Positions 13,314-24,419 of a stretch of 64,000 bases of DNA are shown here, piece after piece. The stretch is from Kuschelorhynchus macadamiae (Eukaryota; Arthropoda; Insecta; Coleoptera; Curculionidae), in contig JAUTXW010000550.1 in assembly GCA_030620095.1 (NCBI GenBank), positions 124,001 through 188,000 of the forward strand, in the 5' to 3' direction. The position numbers and the translations under genes were made by a program. The first letter of the stretch is position 1. Each line of letters opens with the position of its first letter. Under the pieces are notes generated by a model, which made no database searches, was not told where the DNA came from, and was given only the letters and a program-made list of their open reading frames with translations.

Positions 13314-13798
13314 ATGGAATTAAAGAAAAAAATTAGAAAAGGTCATTCCAAAAGATCTGTTGCAAAAGAATATGGAACCAAGGAGTCAATATTATGTAAA
13401 AGATTAAAACAAAGAACTATTCCTGTTAATTGAGGACGTTTAAGCCTATTCTTTTTCAACCGATATATAATAATAAATTAAGACTTTTTATTGTATCATT
13501 TTACGAGACGATGTTTTTAAAAAATGACGAGAGTAGTTTGTTGACGATTCCTAATCGAATTTTAAAGTTTTAGCTCCGAAAGCTAAATAGGGCGGTGGGA
13601 AAAATTGTGTCACCAGGAAGGGGTCAGCTAATAATTTGCTGTACCAATGCAGTTGGAATTTACATTTCACCAGCATTTATATATCCCAGAAAAAGGAAAA
13701 AAAAGAATTACTCTTTGAAGCACCCCTTTCCACTTTTATGGTTTCCGATAGCGGATTTATTAATGCCATTTATTTTTGAACTGTATAAGACATCTTAA
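13314..13798 (+). pseudogene. pogo/Tigger-type transposase remnant
   Basis: At 13314 a reading frame begins MELKKKIRKGHSKRSVAKEY and continues with KESILCKRLK, a psq-type helix-turn-helix (compare the ...RKAAKEFGIPKSTLHDRL pattern of pogo-like proteins). At 13590-13790 two frames together give CCTNAVGIYISPAFIYPRKR and then FEAPLSTFMVSDSGFINA, the DDE_1 core around the second aspartate. The spacer is deleted and frames shift, so it is dead. Confidence 0.6.
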
Positions 13799-14129
13799 AC
13801 AATTTGTTAAACCAATCACTACTATATTTCAGCTCTTGATGTAGGATTTTTTGAGTATTTCACAACAAATATGGCAAAGAGGCTGCTAACTGGATGATTA
13901 ATAATCTTGGGAAGGTAATCACACAGTCAGAGGTTTCAGCTTTACTTGGAGGTGCTTACTCAAGAGTCAAAAGTTTCATCTTTTGAAATAACTTTTTTAA
14001 TTTATTAATTAAAGTTTTTCGGCAACTGGAATATGGCCGTACCATTCAGATCTCTTATGAACCTTATAAAACAATACTGTAAAGCAGTCAAAATAGAATC
14101 CTGCAAAAAAATTGTATAAAGCAATGTCA

Positions 14130-14265
14130 ATTTGGCTCCTGTTGGTGTCTCTGGTGTGGTTTTGTTGTATTAAGTTTTGGCGCTAGGTGTACTCGTCTCT
14201 CAACTAGTTGACTATACTGATGAAGACCTTAACTCAGAAACACGTGTCTATAGTTGGCCAAATTT
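14130..14265 (+). repeat. Penelope-type terminal repeat fragment, copy 1
   Basis: Contains GTTGTATTAAGTTTTG, then CGTCTCTCAACTAGTTGACT and a hammerhead-like core. The same order of blocks recurs at 14480-14605, and a shorter form at 38650-38700. Penelope-like elements are known to carry hammerhead motifs in their terminal repeats, which is the reason for the family call. No coding part is adjacent. Confidence 0.5.
14209..14256 (+). ncRNA. Hammerhead-ribozyme-like motif 1
   Basis: Core box CTGATGA is at 14217-14223 and GAAA at 14237-14240. Between them lies a weak stem II (GAC...., partner decayed). Stem III is minimal: CACGTG at 14241-14246 allows one C-G pair closing a 4 nt loop, followed by TC at the cleavage site. 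Stem I is ACTATA at 14211-14216 paired perfectly with TATAGT at 14249-14254. Stem II mismatches make present activity doubtful. Confidence 0.6.
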
Positions 14266-14479
14266 CAATATGCTTTATCGGTCGTCACAAAAAAAATCAT
14301 TTATCTACTATATAATAGTTCTTGTTGAGTTAATATTTTTCTACTTTAGGTTTAATTACTCTTGGGTTATGAGTTTCACCACAGGTGGCTTTATGCTGCT
14401 CCGTGGTAATAGAGTATCAAGTCCAGCAAAGATTTCGGATGTTCTCTTGGTAACCGAAATGGTCGGTTTTGCTCCTATT

Positions 14480-14605
14480 TGTGAATCTGGTGTGGGTTTG
14501 TTGTATTAAGTTTTGACCCTAGTTATACTTCGTCTCTCAACTAGTTGACTAAACTGAAGAAGAACCTAAGTCAGAAACACGTGCATATAGTTGGCCTAAT
14601 ACATC
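14480..14605 (+). repeat. Penelope-type terminal repeat fragment, copy 2
   Basis: A direct repeat of 14130-14265. The core is mutated to CTGAAGA, but TCAGAAACACGTG and TATAGTTGGCC are kept, so this copy's hammerhead is probably dead. The two copies are separated by about 215 bp without recognisable coding sequence. Confidence 0.5.
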
Positions 14606-15109
14606 ATTCTCGAGTTTGCTTCAAGATTATTTGTAATATAACGAGGTTAATGCTAAAGTGATTTAGTAAGAAATTGATGAAAAAGAAAACTTTAAACTAT
14701 TCGTAAAATATAATCAACAATCTATTAATATTAATATTAAGAACATAGCGATTACCTAATGTTATTCGTTAATTTTGAGATTTATTTTTCAAAATTTGTT
14801 ATATACCTAAATTCAATTACAGAGAAAATCGCATTTTAAAAGAAAATCTCAATTGTTTCTTGAATATTGTGATGATGCATAGTCAAAAAGAACTATAGGG
14901 GGTCGTGGAATGGATAATATTTCTATTTGCGTAACTATAGTCCTAATTTTATTCTATATTTATTTATTGCTAAATTTTAAATTTAAAACCATTATTGAAA
15001 AATAATATAAGAAACAAACTTCTTGAGTAACATAGCTATCAACATAAACGACATATAACAACAGATCACATAACAGATAACATAACAACAGATTACATGG
15101 AAATAGAAA

Positions 15110-15349
15110 AACAGTTAAAACTTAAAACAAATGACTAAATAATTGAGTCTATCGCATTTGAATATTTGCCACAGCGTTTCAGACAGCGTTCACTATTATT
15201 AAGACTAATAATTTCGTCACGATTTTTTTGTTTTAATTTTACAGAATATTTGTTTCGATTTTTATACACTCTATCTTTAAGTTTGCCCTATAAGAAATAA
15301 TCTGATGGTGTCAAATCGGGACTTCGCGGCCGCCATGGTATCTCATCGT

Positions 15350-15397
<48 letters not shown>

Positions 15398-15545
15398 TTA
15401 AATTAAATTGCTCATTTAAAAATACTCTTATATCTCCTCCACAGCGTATAGAGCATTATCTTGTATATATCTATTCAAATAGTGGTCAAAAAACACAGGT
15501 CCTATTATGCGGTCGTTTATAATACCAAATATTTTCATCGTTTTT
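15110..15545 (-). pseudogene. mariner/Tc1-type transposase fragment, split by (TA)n
   Basis: The minus strand from 15545 reads IINDRIIGPVFFDHYLNRYI, then after the TA array IPWRPRSPDLTPSDYFL, a stop, GKLKDRVYKN and a short tail ending at about 15110. The xPPRSPDLTPxDFFLWG signature is typical of DD34D transposases of insects. The N-terminal part is missing and there are in-frame stops. Confidence 0.7.
15353..15396. repeat. (TA)n microsatellite inside a mariner fragment
   Basis: About 22 TA units lying between two blocks of the same transposase fragment. Confidence 0.93.
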
Positions 15546-15565
15546 ATTCAACATACCGTTGAGTG

Positions 15566-15661
15566 TTTTCCATCATCTCTACAACACAGCTGCATTGACC
15601 TGATGAGTGAGCCCCACATAAGGCGAAACCTCGTCAATTATGCCGGTAGAGATGATGGAAA
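15566..15661 (+). ncRNA. Hammerhead-ribozyme-like structure with long outer stem
   Basis: CTGATGA (15600-15606) and GAAAC (15625-15629) frame a stem II with GCC paired to GGC. The stretch CCTCG then GTC follows as a minimal stem III and cleavage site. TTTCCATCATCTCTAC (15567-15582) and GTAGAGATGATGGAAA (15646-15661) are perfect 16 bp complements and would close the structure as an outer stem I. GCAT (15592-15595) can pair with ATGC (15640-15643) in between. Pairing immediately next to the core is poor, so activity is uncertain. Confidence 0.5.
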
Positions 15662-15812
15662 GCGCTTAAAGGCTTGTCAGTATAATGGTTCATGATTTTA
15701 GACCCTATACTTGAATAAGCTTACCACAGGCAGAATATTTTGTCCGAATGGCACTTAATTTCTTGCTTATTTATGTATCTACGGACGTAATAATTTTGTT
15801 TTATATATATAA

Positions 15813-15814
<2 letters not shown>

Positions 15815-15880
<66 letters not shown>
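15815..15880. repeat. (TA)n microsatellite
   Basis: About 33 TA units, roughly 90 bp before the acceptor of the last snz exon. They lie in intron DNA. Confidence 0.93.
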
Positions 15881-15883
<3 letters not shown>

Positions 15884-15973
15884 GTGTCATCTGATGTCAC
15901 TAAATACCTCTTCGTTTGGAAACTTCCTCTTTCAACACTTGTTATGTAATATAGGATTAATTTTAATTTGTAG

Positions 15974-16304
15974 GCAGTCCTTTTGGCCAAATGGTGTAAA
16001 GAGCGATAAAAAATCTGATAGAAACACAGATACCAAAAATCGAACCCGAGTGATCGCAAAGGCAGCATTACTTTCGTGCTTATCTGATGAACTGAAGCAC
16101 ATTATTGGATCAGAAACAACTAGAAGAGGCTTACTAACAATTTTTGATTTATTTCAAAGACCAATTTTAAACCGAAGGCTGTTATATGTGTTATTAGAGG
16201 GAGTACTATGTACTTTGCTACCTGAAAAGGACCTACTTACACTATTTCATAAATTACATTCTAAGTCGAAGAGATTAACTATTTCAAATTCTCAAATTCG
16301 GTGA
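15974..16304 (+). CDS. snz: Sorting nexin snz, terminal exon (nexin-C end and stop)
   Basis: Acceptor TTTAATTTGTAG precedes a G that completes the lysine codon from the previous exon. The product has QSFWPNGVKSDKKSDRN, RVIAKAALLSCLSDELKHII, GSETTRRGLLTIFDLFQ and LNRRLLYVLLEGVLCTLLPE, and ends TISNSQIR with TGA at 16302-16304. SDELKHIIGSETTRRGL is the most conserved nexin-C block of SNX25-type proteins. Together the four exons encode 310 residues with consistent phases. No polyadenylation signal lies close behind; AATAAA first appears near 17005. Confidence 0.92.
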
Positions 16305-18814
16305 TATTTTCATACTGAGCTTAGTTTAGTGCCATTCTGTTCCTGTGGATGTTTCCGCGTTATGCAAGTAATATTCTGTTTGGTTCAGCTTTGTTTATTG
16401 CCAATATCGAGTTTATATATTCTATAACCTTATTTTTGTTCTTACACAAATTAGGGATTTGTGACTTTTTGTGCACTTGCTGAACACTGAAATCACTGGA
16501 TACAGTATGGATAAAAGTATGGACTACCCTTATTATTTTTATTAGTGCCTAATTTTGTAGAAAACTTAAATTTTTTAAATTGTTGATTGCGAAATTGGTG
16601 TCGGAACAAGGTGCGTGCTATTGTAAAGTTCTCGAACCTCGTTTGTCGATCTACGGCGGTTTTCGTATGCGGCCATCATTAGTATTTCTATCCGGTCTTT
16701 TTCGAGAAGTGACAAAAATAGAACAAATATTAAAAAGGCAAAACTTTAAACTTTGATAAATTTGACACTTTAGTTGACTTGTTGCTCACCTAGGCCTACT
16801 GTGCTTTAATATTTTTAACTCCGAACAACTCAAGAAATGAAAAAAAAAAACACAAATATTTAGTTATGAAATGTCAGACATGAATGTGTATCAAGATTAG
16901 GGCAATATCAAGTTGTAAATGGAATATTGATATTCAGCAATTATAATAATATAGAGTTTCATGTACATAAATAATTATTTATTTAAATTTAGTAGGTATG
17001 TTAAATAAAATATGGTAGTTACATTATTATTATTATTATATTTTTAAAGTTACAAATTTCAAATTTCTAATGTATATATTATAATTTAAAAAAATATATG
17101 AGTGACACCTTTTTCCCGTTTCGAAATAGCTTGACAAATTTCCACTTGGGAGCATACTTAGTTTGACAAGAGCAAGAGAGGTCACATCACCTAAATTATC
17201 ATGTAAAAAAAATATTTGGCAGCTGTCACTAAGAAAACATGTGAACAAGGTCAAAATGTGTGCAACTAAAAAAATCAGTTTACATATTTTAGTGTTTTAT
17301 TACAAACCGCAATAATAATGGAAATATTAAGGGTAGTCACACTTTTTCCACACTGTATGTGTAGGGATCTCAGATACTCTAAGGTTATAAATTACAACAC
17401 ACAAAGCATTTCTGCAACATTTCTGTCTCAAAATAAAAATTAAAAAATCGTTAATTTTCTTGAATGTTTTATCATAATGTTGTTTTGAAAAATCTATAAC
17501 GGGATTTTGTTCAACATATTTATTATTTCAATTACTTGTTATTGATATACTGATTTGATTTAAGGATTTCAGTGATTATATTTTTGTTTGTCTGTCCATA
17601 CACAGAATAATAAAGTCTTGGAAAAATTTAAAAACGTTTCATGCATATTATATATCTAAAACTAAATTAAAGGCTATGAATTATTCCTCAAAATAATATT
17701 GAATAGTAATTCGCAGACAGTTAAAGCACATTTTGTCGCAGCACCAAAATTAAGTACTAATAAAAATATTTACTACATATATTTTTTCCAAATTGAGTAC
17801 CTACTGAGTTGTAATATTATATGTTTTTATATAGAATATTCCTCACCACATATACCATTTGTGTTTTAGTACGTGCTTGAGTGTCAATAAAAAGTTTTTT
17901 CAGTTTTTTGAATGCTACGATTTTTAAGAAATTTTTTAATTTTTCTTCTGATGTGCTTAGAAAATGTCTTGTATTTTGTATTTGACAAGTTTTTATTTTC
18001 AGTAAAAAAGGTCATAATATAAAAAAAGCTGTAGCAAGAACTAGGAGAGGCCTACTAACAATTTATACAGTGACAAGACAAGTAAAATAAAAAAATCTGG
18101 TATATATTTTTCTTAAATATATTTCTGAGCTTTTTAATATCATTGACGAAAAATATGTTTAATGCCATACATGTAAATTTTTCCTCGTGATTTTTTCACC
18201 GTCACACTCAACTAGCAAACAATTGTCTACATTTTTTAATAGGTCTACATGATTTTTTGTCAGTCGACTAAAAAAAAGGAATGTGATAAAGAAGAATTTT
18301 AAAAAATCCATGTTACTGTTTTCGCTAAAATCAAGTGTCTTAAATATTTGATTTGTCAGAAAATTCATTTATTTTCTTTTTCTTAATCTTAATTCAATTT
18401 TATTATATTAACTGCATAAAATAATAACAAACATAAAAGTCACATAGTAAAACTGGTGCTGAAAAGTAGTACCTACATCTTTACACCAAAATTCATAGTA
18501 TCGTTTTTTTTTCTTCTAGGAAAATTATTCATTGTTTACGGTAAATTTCAAAAGTATGCTAACGTGTTAATACAAATATTCTCATACACATTTATCCATG
18601 AATTACACAGTAAACGAAGCTGTCAACAGTAAAATATTCGTTTATTGCATATGCATTCCCATTTGCAAGGCCAACGTAAAGTTATATTTACAAAAATTAG
18701 ATATTTTACATTTTCAAAATAAATAATTCAAGAAAAAAAGTTACAAAAAAAAGAAAAGTTATAAAATTTTAAATTAAAAGTAATAAATAAAAACGGTAAA
18801 ATATACTATATTAT
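16305..18814. other. snz 3'UTR and intergenic DNA, nothing else recognised
   Basis: AT-rich, with short open frames lacking similarity. TTAAATAAAATATGG near 17000 could serve snz as polyadenylation signal. GTAGGGATCTCAGATAC and similar phrases were not matched to any element. Confidence 0.4.
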
Positions 18815-19536
18815 ACAGGGTGTTTCCTAAGTAATATTGACTTGACTCCTCAAGTAATTTTATGAAGCAAATGTCATATAAATGTTGGTCATAAACATTT
18901 TCATTTTTAAGATATAGGGCGTTACATTTTATTATATAAAAATAAATTTTTGTAATCTGTGATTTGTAAAACCCTAACGGGAATTTTTATGAGGCGCAAA
19001 ACAAATTTTAGTATTGTTTTATTTAAATTTTGATTTATCTTGAAATAGGTTTACTTTAGCAAACATATACAAAAAAATCGATTGTTAGAAAACTTGAGCT
19101 ACTAAAAAAGAAAAATTAAAAAAAGCAGTGACGTACTATATATTCTACAAAACACCAACTCTCACAACGGAACCAAATTCATTTCAAAAAGAAAATGCGT
19201 CTTTATCATTTATTAAGTATTGTAGTTGTTTTGTGCTGTTTCTTCAAATATTGATTTATTTAAAATTTAATTAATTTCGAAAAGGGTTTATTTTAGCAAA
19301 AATATACACTCGTAAAGGAAAGTTACCAATTAAAAAAAAAGTGGCATAGAATATTTATTTGCAAAATAGTAACGGCAATTACTCTCACAAACACCAGTGG
19401 TAAATGAGGTATTAAATTGAACTGAACTTATTCGAAACTGTATACGACAAACAACCAATTATATAGCATTTACTTCATAAAAGTACTTGAGGAATAATTT
19501 CCTAAAATAGTGTAGATTACTTGGAAAACACCATGT
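18815..19536. repeat. Inverted-repeat element (about 720 bp MITE)
   Basis: The left end has ACAGGGTGTTTCCTAAGTAA and, further in, CTCAAGTAATTTTATGAAGC. The right end in reverse complement gives ACATGGTGTTTTCCAAGTAA and CTCAAGTACTTTTATGAAGT. The two ends share the same block order with an insertion of about 10 bp. It is non-coding. The ACAGGGTG terminus is shared with the foldbacks at 22639 and 53358. Confidence 0.65.
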
Positions 19537-20279
19537 CTGAAATTTGGTCTAGATGGAAGGGTGTTCAATTTTAAAAATATATTTAGTTCTCCGCTTTTTT
19601 AACACTATCTAAAATGTTTTATATTAAATACAAAAAAATCGGTTTCCTACGTTTATTGATATGGTTGGCTGTTTAAGGAAATGAGGTGCATATGCATTAA
19701 ACCTATGTTAGAGTCTTATCTAGTAATGTAGATATACGCATTTTCTTACAGATTTTTCTGTGGTAATATTTATTTACAGAAGATTATTTATTTATTTTAT
19801 TTAAATAAGTTATAAAATTGAACTATTATATTTTTAAAATAAAAGTGTACTCATATTTTGGTTTCATTTCACTTTTCTTCTATAGAAAGGAATGCAAAAT
19901 GGTATAATTATGGGAATACTGTAAAAGAAATTCCAAAAAGATGACCGATCTCTTGGTTGTTCAGACAAACGTGTTCTATCTTCAGATGCCATTACTTACG
20001 TTTTTTTTGTTTAACTCTCTCTATTAAAGCTTGTTAGTTGTTTAGCTGTTCTATTTAGGACTCTGCAAATGTATTATGGAATCCATTTATTTTTGTGATT
20101 TTAAATTTCGTTTACTATTACATCTTGAAGAGCATTAAATTATTAATTTACTGTGTGCATGATTAAATTCGATGAAACATGACAGAGACATTTATAAAAA
20201 GGTATTCCACCAGTTTTACTTTTCCTTGTAGATGAAAGTATTATAATCACGAAAAAATCACCTTTCGACATTTTTTAAG

Positions 20280-20660
20280 ATCTTCAAGTTTAAGGGACCG
20301 TCGGTTTGTTTGTCGGTCTCTCTGACTAAAACGAGCTAAAAATTATGTATCCGATTGACTTTAAATTTAAAAAAAGATAAGGGTCATACGGGGGTGGCGT
20401 GGCAACATTTTGGTAAAAATCAAATATGGAACAAAATGGCGGCCTAATAAAATGTTACAAAAATTATTACTACAGATGTACCTCAAAAATTTGCACATAC
20501 AATTTTTTTTTTTTAAATATCAGTATCAAAATTACTTACCCAATTGAGATAAAATTTTGCACAAAAATCAAGTGTGAAACAGGAATAAACCGATAAAATG
20601 TAAATTCTGTAGGGCAAAACCAAATGGTGGCCTGTTTAAATGTTTAAAAAGTCGGTAAAC
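20280..20660. repeat. Degenerate dispersed repeat (AATGGCGGC family)
   Basis: Contains ATCCGATTGACTTTAAATTT, GATAAGGGTCATACGGG, GGAACAAAATGGCGGCC and CAATTGAGATAAAATTTTGC. The same blocks occur at 7530-7760 and inverted at 41380-41960. No protein is encoded. Confidence 0.5.
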
Positions 20661-21368
20661 TCAATTCCTAAAATAAAGACATTCTTTGTTTGGAAGAAAA
20701 GAATAAATGTCATAATTGATTTTTTATAGATTATGTAAATTAACTTAAAAAAATCATAAAAATATTAAAATAAAATGAAATTAATAAACAGATGAAAACA
20801 AAAATTAAAGAAATGGTATACGAGTTTCGAAGTATGTACATATGTACGTCAGATTTTGATACAAAAAGATATGTAAATAAATCAGATGTATCAGTGGCAG
20901 TTTAATTAGAGCTTATATAGTTAACTAGAACTGCAGCACTGGTCACGAATTTTAAAAAATAATAACTTTAATCCAACTTTAACTTTTATCTACATTTTTT
21001 CGCTCAAGCAAAGCGCTTATGTTACCACAGACACTGCCAAGTGACGTTTTCGTCGCGGTCCATCTAAAAAGGTAGTATCAGACACAGCTACTTTTGTTGC
21101 GCAATTTTTTTGTAGCCGCTGCAAAAGTTGCATACAGTGTTCATACACCAGCAGGAAAATAGCCCAAAACGCGCAGTTTTTATGCAGCAGCTGCCTTAAA
21201 GTGTTGCAAGTCGACACTACATGCTTTTCATGTGTTCACACCAAATCGCTACTTTTGCAACATATTTTGGTAGCCGCAGCCTTGAAGGGGCAACATTCAA
21301 CAGTACACTACCGTCAACTGAAGGTATCGTGTGTGTACCTTTTGGGAGACGGTTGCATTTCAAAAAAA

Positions 21369-21682
21369 ATGGATGACGAGACAGTATTAGCAGCGGCATA
21401 TTCATATGTGAATTTGAAGGCGAAACAAAAGCGGCGCCAAAAAAAAACAAGAGTGTGGGAATGGATAAGAGAGCGCGAACACTTGGGTGCATTCAATAAT
21501 TTAGTGACTGAATTGAATGCTCAAGACGAGTGGCACTTTAAAAATTTTCTGCGTTTGCAAAAAGTGGATTTTAACTACATCTTAGAAAAAGTAAGTCCGA
21601 GAATTCGGAAACAAGATACTCGAATGAGACAAGCTATTACACCAAAGGAACGCCTTATTATAACTACGATATTTGGCTACAG
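21369..21682 (+). pseudogene. Harbinger transposase, exon 1 (frameshifted)
   Basis: Starts MDDETVLAAAYSYVNLKAKQ and has HLGAFNNLVTEL, WHFKNFLRLQKVDFNYILEK and RMRQAITPKERLIIT, the usual N-terminal region of insect Harbinger transposases. The last 20 bases make sense only in another frame, LRYLATG, which joins to GDSYRS of the next exon. A small indel therefore lies near 21661. The donor is CTACAG followed by GTAAGT. The gene's intron contains an exon of the opposite-strand partner gene. Confidence 0.8.
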
Positions 21683-21738
21683 GTAAGTGTTAACTTGTTA
21701 GTTTTAATACAGGTGTTCATTGTGAAAATAATTTTCAG

Positions 21739-21854
21739 GTGATAGCTATAGGTCACATATGTATCTTTTTCGAGTTCCTGCCAACACAATTTCGTTGATT
21801 ATACCAGAGGTGTGTCAGGCGATTTATGATGTTTTAAAAGATGAGTGTTTAAAG
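21739..21854 (+). pseudogene. Harbinger transposase, exon 2
   Basis: Acceptor ATTTTCAG precedes GTGATAGC; the donor is TTAAAG followed by GTAAGT. The product is GDSYRSHMYLFRVPANTISL then IIPEVCQAIYDVLKDECLK, a highly conserved Harbinger stretch (GDSYRSL...FRI...TIS). It joins to exon 3 at 23201 (MPNTEAK...). Confidence 0.82.
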
Positions 21855-21928
21855 GTAAGTCAACTAATTTTTATTATAAAATTTAACAAAACTGTTCATA
21901 ATAATATTACAGTCAAAAAACTATTGTG

Positions 21929-22584
21929 TTACTGGTCGTATTCCATACCTGATGGGGAAGAGACGGTTTCTGCAATGTTCATGAGGTATGAAAGGTCCGG
22001 TTCCTCAAGTTCCTCTGAATAATTTTGATAGGCATGTAAAGGTTGGTCAGGGTGATGCTGCTGTGAGGGGGCTCCTGAAGATCGATGTTCAATATCAAAA
22101 GAGGCTGATGAGGTTGATGGCGTACGTGAAGGTGTCGAAGAGGATGATGTTAGAGATGGTTGCGGAAATCGTCTGGTCATGTACTCGCAGCTAATATCCA
22201 AAATAGATTTTTGAATTAAATGTTTTAGTTTTAGTTGCAAATCGGGCTCTGTTTCCAATGATCGAAGTTCGTTTCCTACGTTGTCGCCAAATGTGCTCCA
22301 TTCATCTCGGGCTTTAGCTTGACCTATAATTGAGAGGCATCGATCCATAGCTTGTTTCTCCTTAAGTTCAGAAATAGTCAGTTTTTGCGTTTTGTTTTTT
22401 GTCGACTACTGCTAGATGGTGTTTGCGTTGCTGGTCCTTCTTCTGTTACGTCTTGTATATCGGAGGTGCTTGGTGATCGTAACGATGTAGATATTTCATT
22501 CAGAATTGAATTTCCGTCGTTTACACATTCATCTATATTTTCCATATTTGAACTGGCTCCATCATGTATGTCAGTTTCACTGTT
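21929..22584 (-). pseudogene. Harbinger Myb/SANT-like partner gene, exon 2 (frameshifted)
   Basis: The exon begins after TTTTTATTGCAG with NSETDIHDGASSNMENIDEC and runs through a Ser/Thr-rich stretch to SSSSRQKTKRKN, where a stop is reached. A +1 shift in the A-rich tract near 22395 restores ELKEKQAMDRCLSIIGQA and a long tail ending SGMEYDQ at 21929. The tail is Ser/Pro/Gln-rich. In this superfamily the partner protein helps the transposase enter the nucleus and bind the ends. The exon lies inside the transposase intron. Confidence 0.65.
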
Positions 22585-22638
22585 CTGCAATAAAAAAATG
22601 ATTACATTTTTTTTGTATGTATTTTTATTAAATAATGT

Positions 22639-23157
22639 ACAGGGTGATTGGTTATAAATGGTTCGCCCATTTAACTGTTTTATTTGACGTTTAAGAAAAA
22701 AATGTTAAATACAAAAGTTTTATATTTCGAAATGAATTTTTTTTTTAAATCTACTTTCATGTATAGGATGTTTCAAAAAGTCTGGGCGTAGCCCAACTTT
22801 CGAATACTCTACTCTATTTTTTGATTTTTGGATTCTGCGGAAAATTCTCAACACTTTTTATGTAGTATACCCTATGCCTAAATTTGACGTATAAAAAGAT
22901 ATTGAGGGTGATTGGTTATAAATGGACCCCCTTAATTGATAGGGTATGCTACATAAAAAATATTGAGAATGTTCCACAGAATCCAAAAATCAAAAAATAA
23001 AGTAGAGTATTCGAAAGTTGGACGACGCCCAGACTTTTTAAAACACCCTGTACTTATGAATTAATTTCGAAATATAAAACTTTTGTATTAACATTTTTTT
23101 CTTAAACGTCAAATAAAACAGTTAAGGGGAGGTCCATTTATAACCAATTACTCTGTA
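22639..23157. repeat. Foldback element inside the Harbinger transposon
   Basis: The ends are ACAGGGTGATTGGTTATAAA (left) and, in reverse complement, ACAGAGTAATTGGTTATAAA (right). The arms share GTTTTATTTGACGTTTAAG, TCTGGGCGTAGCCC versus TCTGGGCGTCGTCC, and TTTTTGGATTCTG. A third copy of the end motif, GGGTGATTGGTTATAAATGG, lies near the centre at 22907. Diverged arms of about 250 bp show that it is a real element. It is related to the foldback at 53358-53884 (shared TTTTTGGATTCT and a CACCCTGTA end). Confidence 0.75.
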
Positions 23158-23200
23158 CGAGTAATTTTTAAGTGCCAATAACGTTTTAATTATTTTTACA

Positions 23201-24005
23201 GATGCCGAATACAGAAGCGAAATGAGACAAAATTGCTGATGACTTTATGAAGAAATGGAATTTTCCTAATTGTCTGAGGGCCATCGACGGAAAACATGTA
23301 AACCTGAAGGCACCAGTAAATAGCGGAAGTTTGAATTTTAATTATAAACACGTACACAGCATTATACTGCTTGGATTAGCCGATGCTAATTATCGATTCA
23401 CCTATAACAACGTTGGATCTGCTGGCCAGAATTCAGACGGTGGTGTTTACCAAAATTCCAAACTCTCAGATGCACTTGAAAATAATTCCATAAACATTCC
23501 ACAGCCAAAACCATTACCAGGTCGACAGCAGCGTGTGCCGTACGTTGTGGTGGCAGACGATGCATTTGCTTTAAAACCATATATGCTAAAACTATTTGCT
23601 TTTAAATCTCAAGGTGTTGCTGAAAGTTTTTAATTATCGACTATCTCGTGCCAGACGAATAATCGAAAATGTATTTGGTATTCTATCTGCACGTTTTCGG
23701 GTTTTACGAAGAAGTGTGGAACTGTCTGAACAAACAGTTACGCAAATTGTTTGCGCTGTTTGTGTATTACACAACTTTATAATGTCTCGCACACAGACTG
23801 CGTCAGTATATGGCCCAAATGGAACTTTCGATTAGAAGATCAGGATGGTAACATTACCCTTGGTAATTGGCGTAACGAAGTTGATGCTCCTCTAGAAGGA
23901 TTACAAACGAACAATACATCCAGAAACCCAACTGTTTTGGCAAAGAACGTTAGAGAAGAATTTCGAGATTATTTTTGTCGTGAAGGGGAGGTTCCTTGTA
24001 TTTAA
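23201..24005 (+). pseudogene. Harbinger transposase, exon 3 with DDE core
   Basis: Reads MPNTEAK, a TGA where tryptophan is expected, then DKIADDFMKKWNFPNC and LRAIDGKHVNLKAP (first Asp), VPYVVVADDAFALKPYMLK (second Asp) and, after a frameshift near 23610, RRIIENVFGILSARFRVLRR (Glu). A second shift near 23833 leads to LGNWRNEVDAPLEGLQ and a C-terminus at VPCI. All three catalytic residues remain; the defects are one stop and two shifts. AATAAA follows directly after the stop, at 24006. Confidence 0.82.
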
Positions 24006-24068
24006 TAAAATATCTACTATATTGAAATGTAAACCTTAAGTAAACCTACTTAATAAACATTTACTTAC

Positions 24069-24419
24069 CATTGAATCTGTTGTTGTGTTTTTGTCATTGT
24101 GATAAAACATGAATTGCAACATGTCGTAAAATTCCCATTTGGTTTTGTAGGTTTCGTCTGCTCCGCAACCAGATTTGGAACATTTCATTTTTGAACGTTC
24201 TTTTAAATATTGTGCATGCAACGTGTGAATTTTCTTTTTTATGTCGTCATCGGGCATATGTAATTCAGAAGAAATTTCCGAAATAGCGGCTCGTCTTTTC
24301 GTTTGGTTGTGATAGAATGGACTTTTTACGTTCCATAAACACTCCCTTGCTACTACCGCTTCTATTAAACATTTTACTTGTTCTTTGTTCCAAATCGCTT
24401 GTTTTGACTTCGACGACAT
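24069..24419 (-). CDS. Harbinger Myb/SANT-like partner gene, exon 1
   Basis: 117 codons from ATG: MSSKSKQAIWNKEQVKCLIE, ARECLWNVKSPFYHNQTKRR, AAISEISSELHMPDDDIKKK, then TLHAQYLKERSKMKCSKSG and TKWEFYDMLQFM. This is the MADF/Myb-SANT fold typical of Harbinger partner proteins (W at both ends, LIE, LWN, K-R-A). The donor GATTCAATG is followed by GTAAGT, and it joins to the exon at 22584. This exon is intact. A SANT or MADF name is equally defensible. Confidence 0.8.

Larger units (their letters stand above)
11860..15973. other. snz intron with pogo, Penelope and mariner remnants
   Basis: Last intron of snz. It contains a pogo-like remnant, two Penelope long-terminal-repeat fragments with hammerhead-like cores, a mariner-type fragment, a further hammerhead-like structure and two TA arrays, listed separately. 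Positions 11860-13310 and 14610-15100 hold nothing I recognise. The 72-codon open frame at 12161-12379 (minus) has no family resemblance. Confidence 0.6.

Noticed and set aside
21217..21496. Minus-strand open frames over Harbinger exon 1
   Set aside because: They are antisense shadows of the transposase exon, whose plus-strand translation is clearly conserved.
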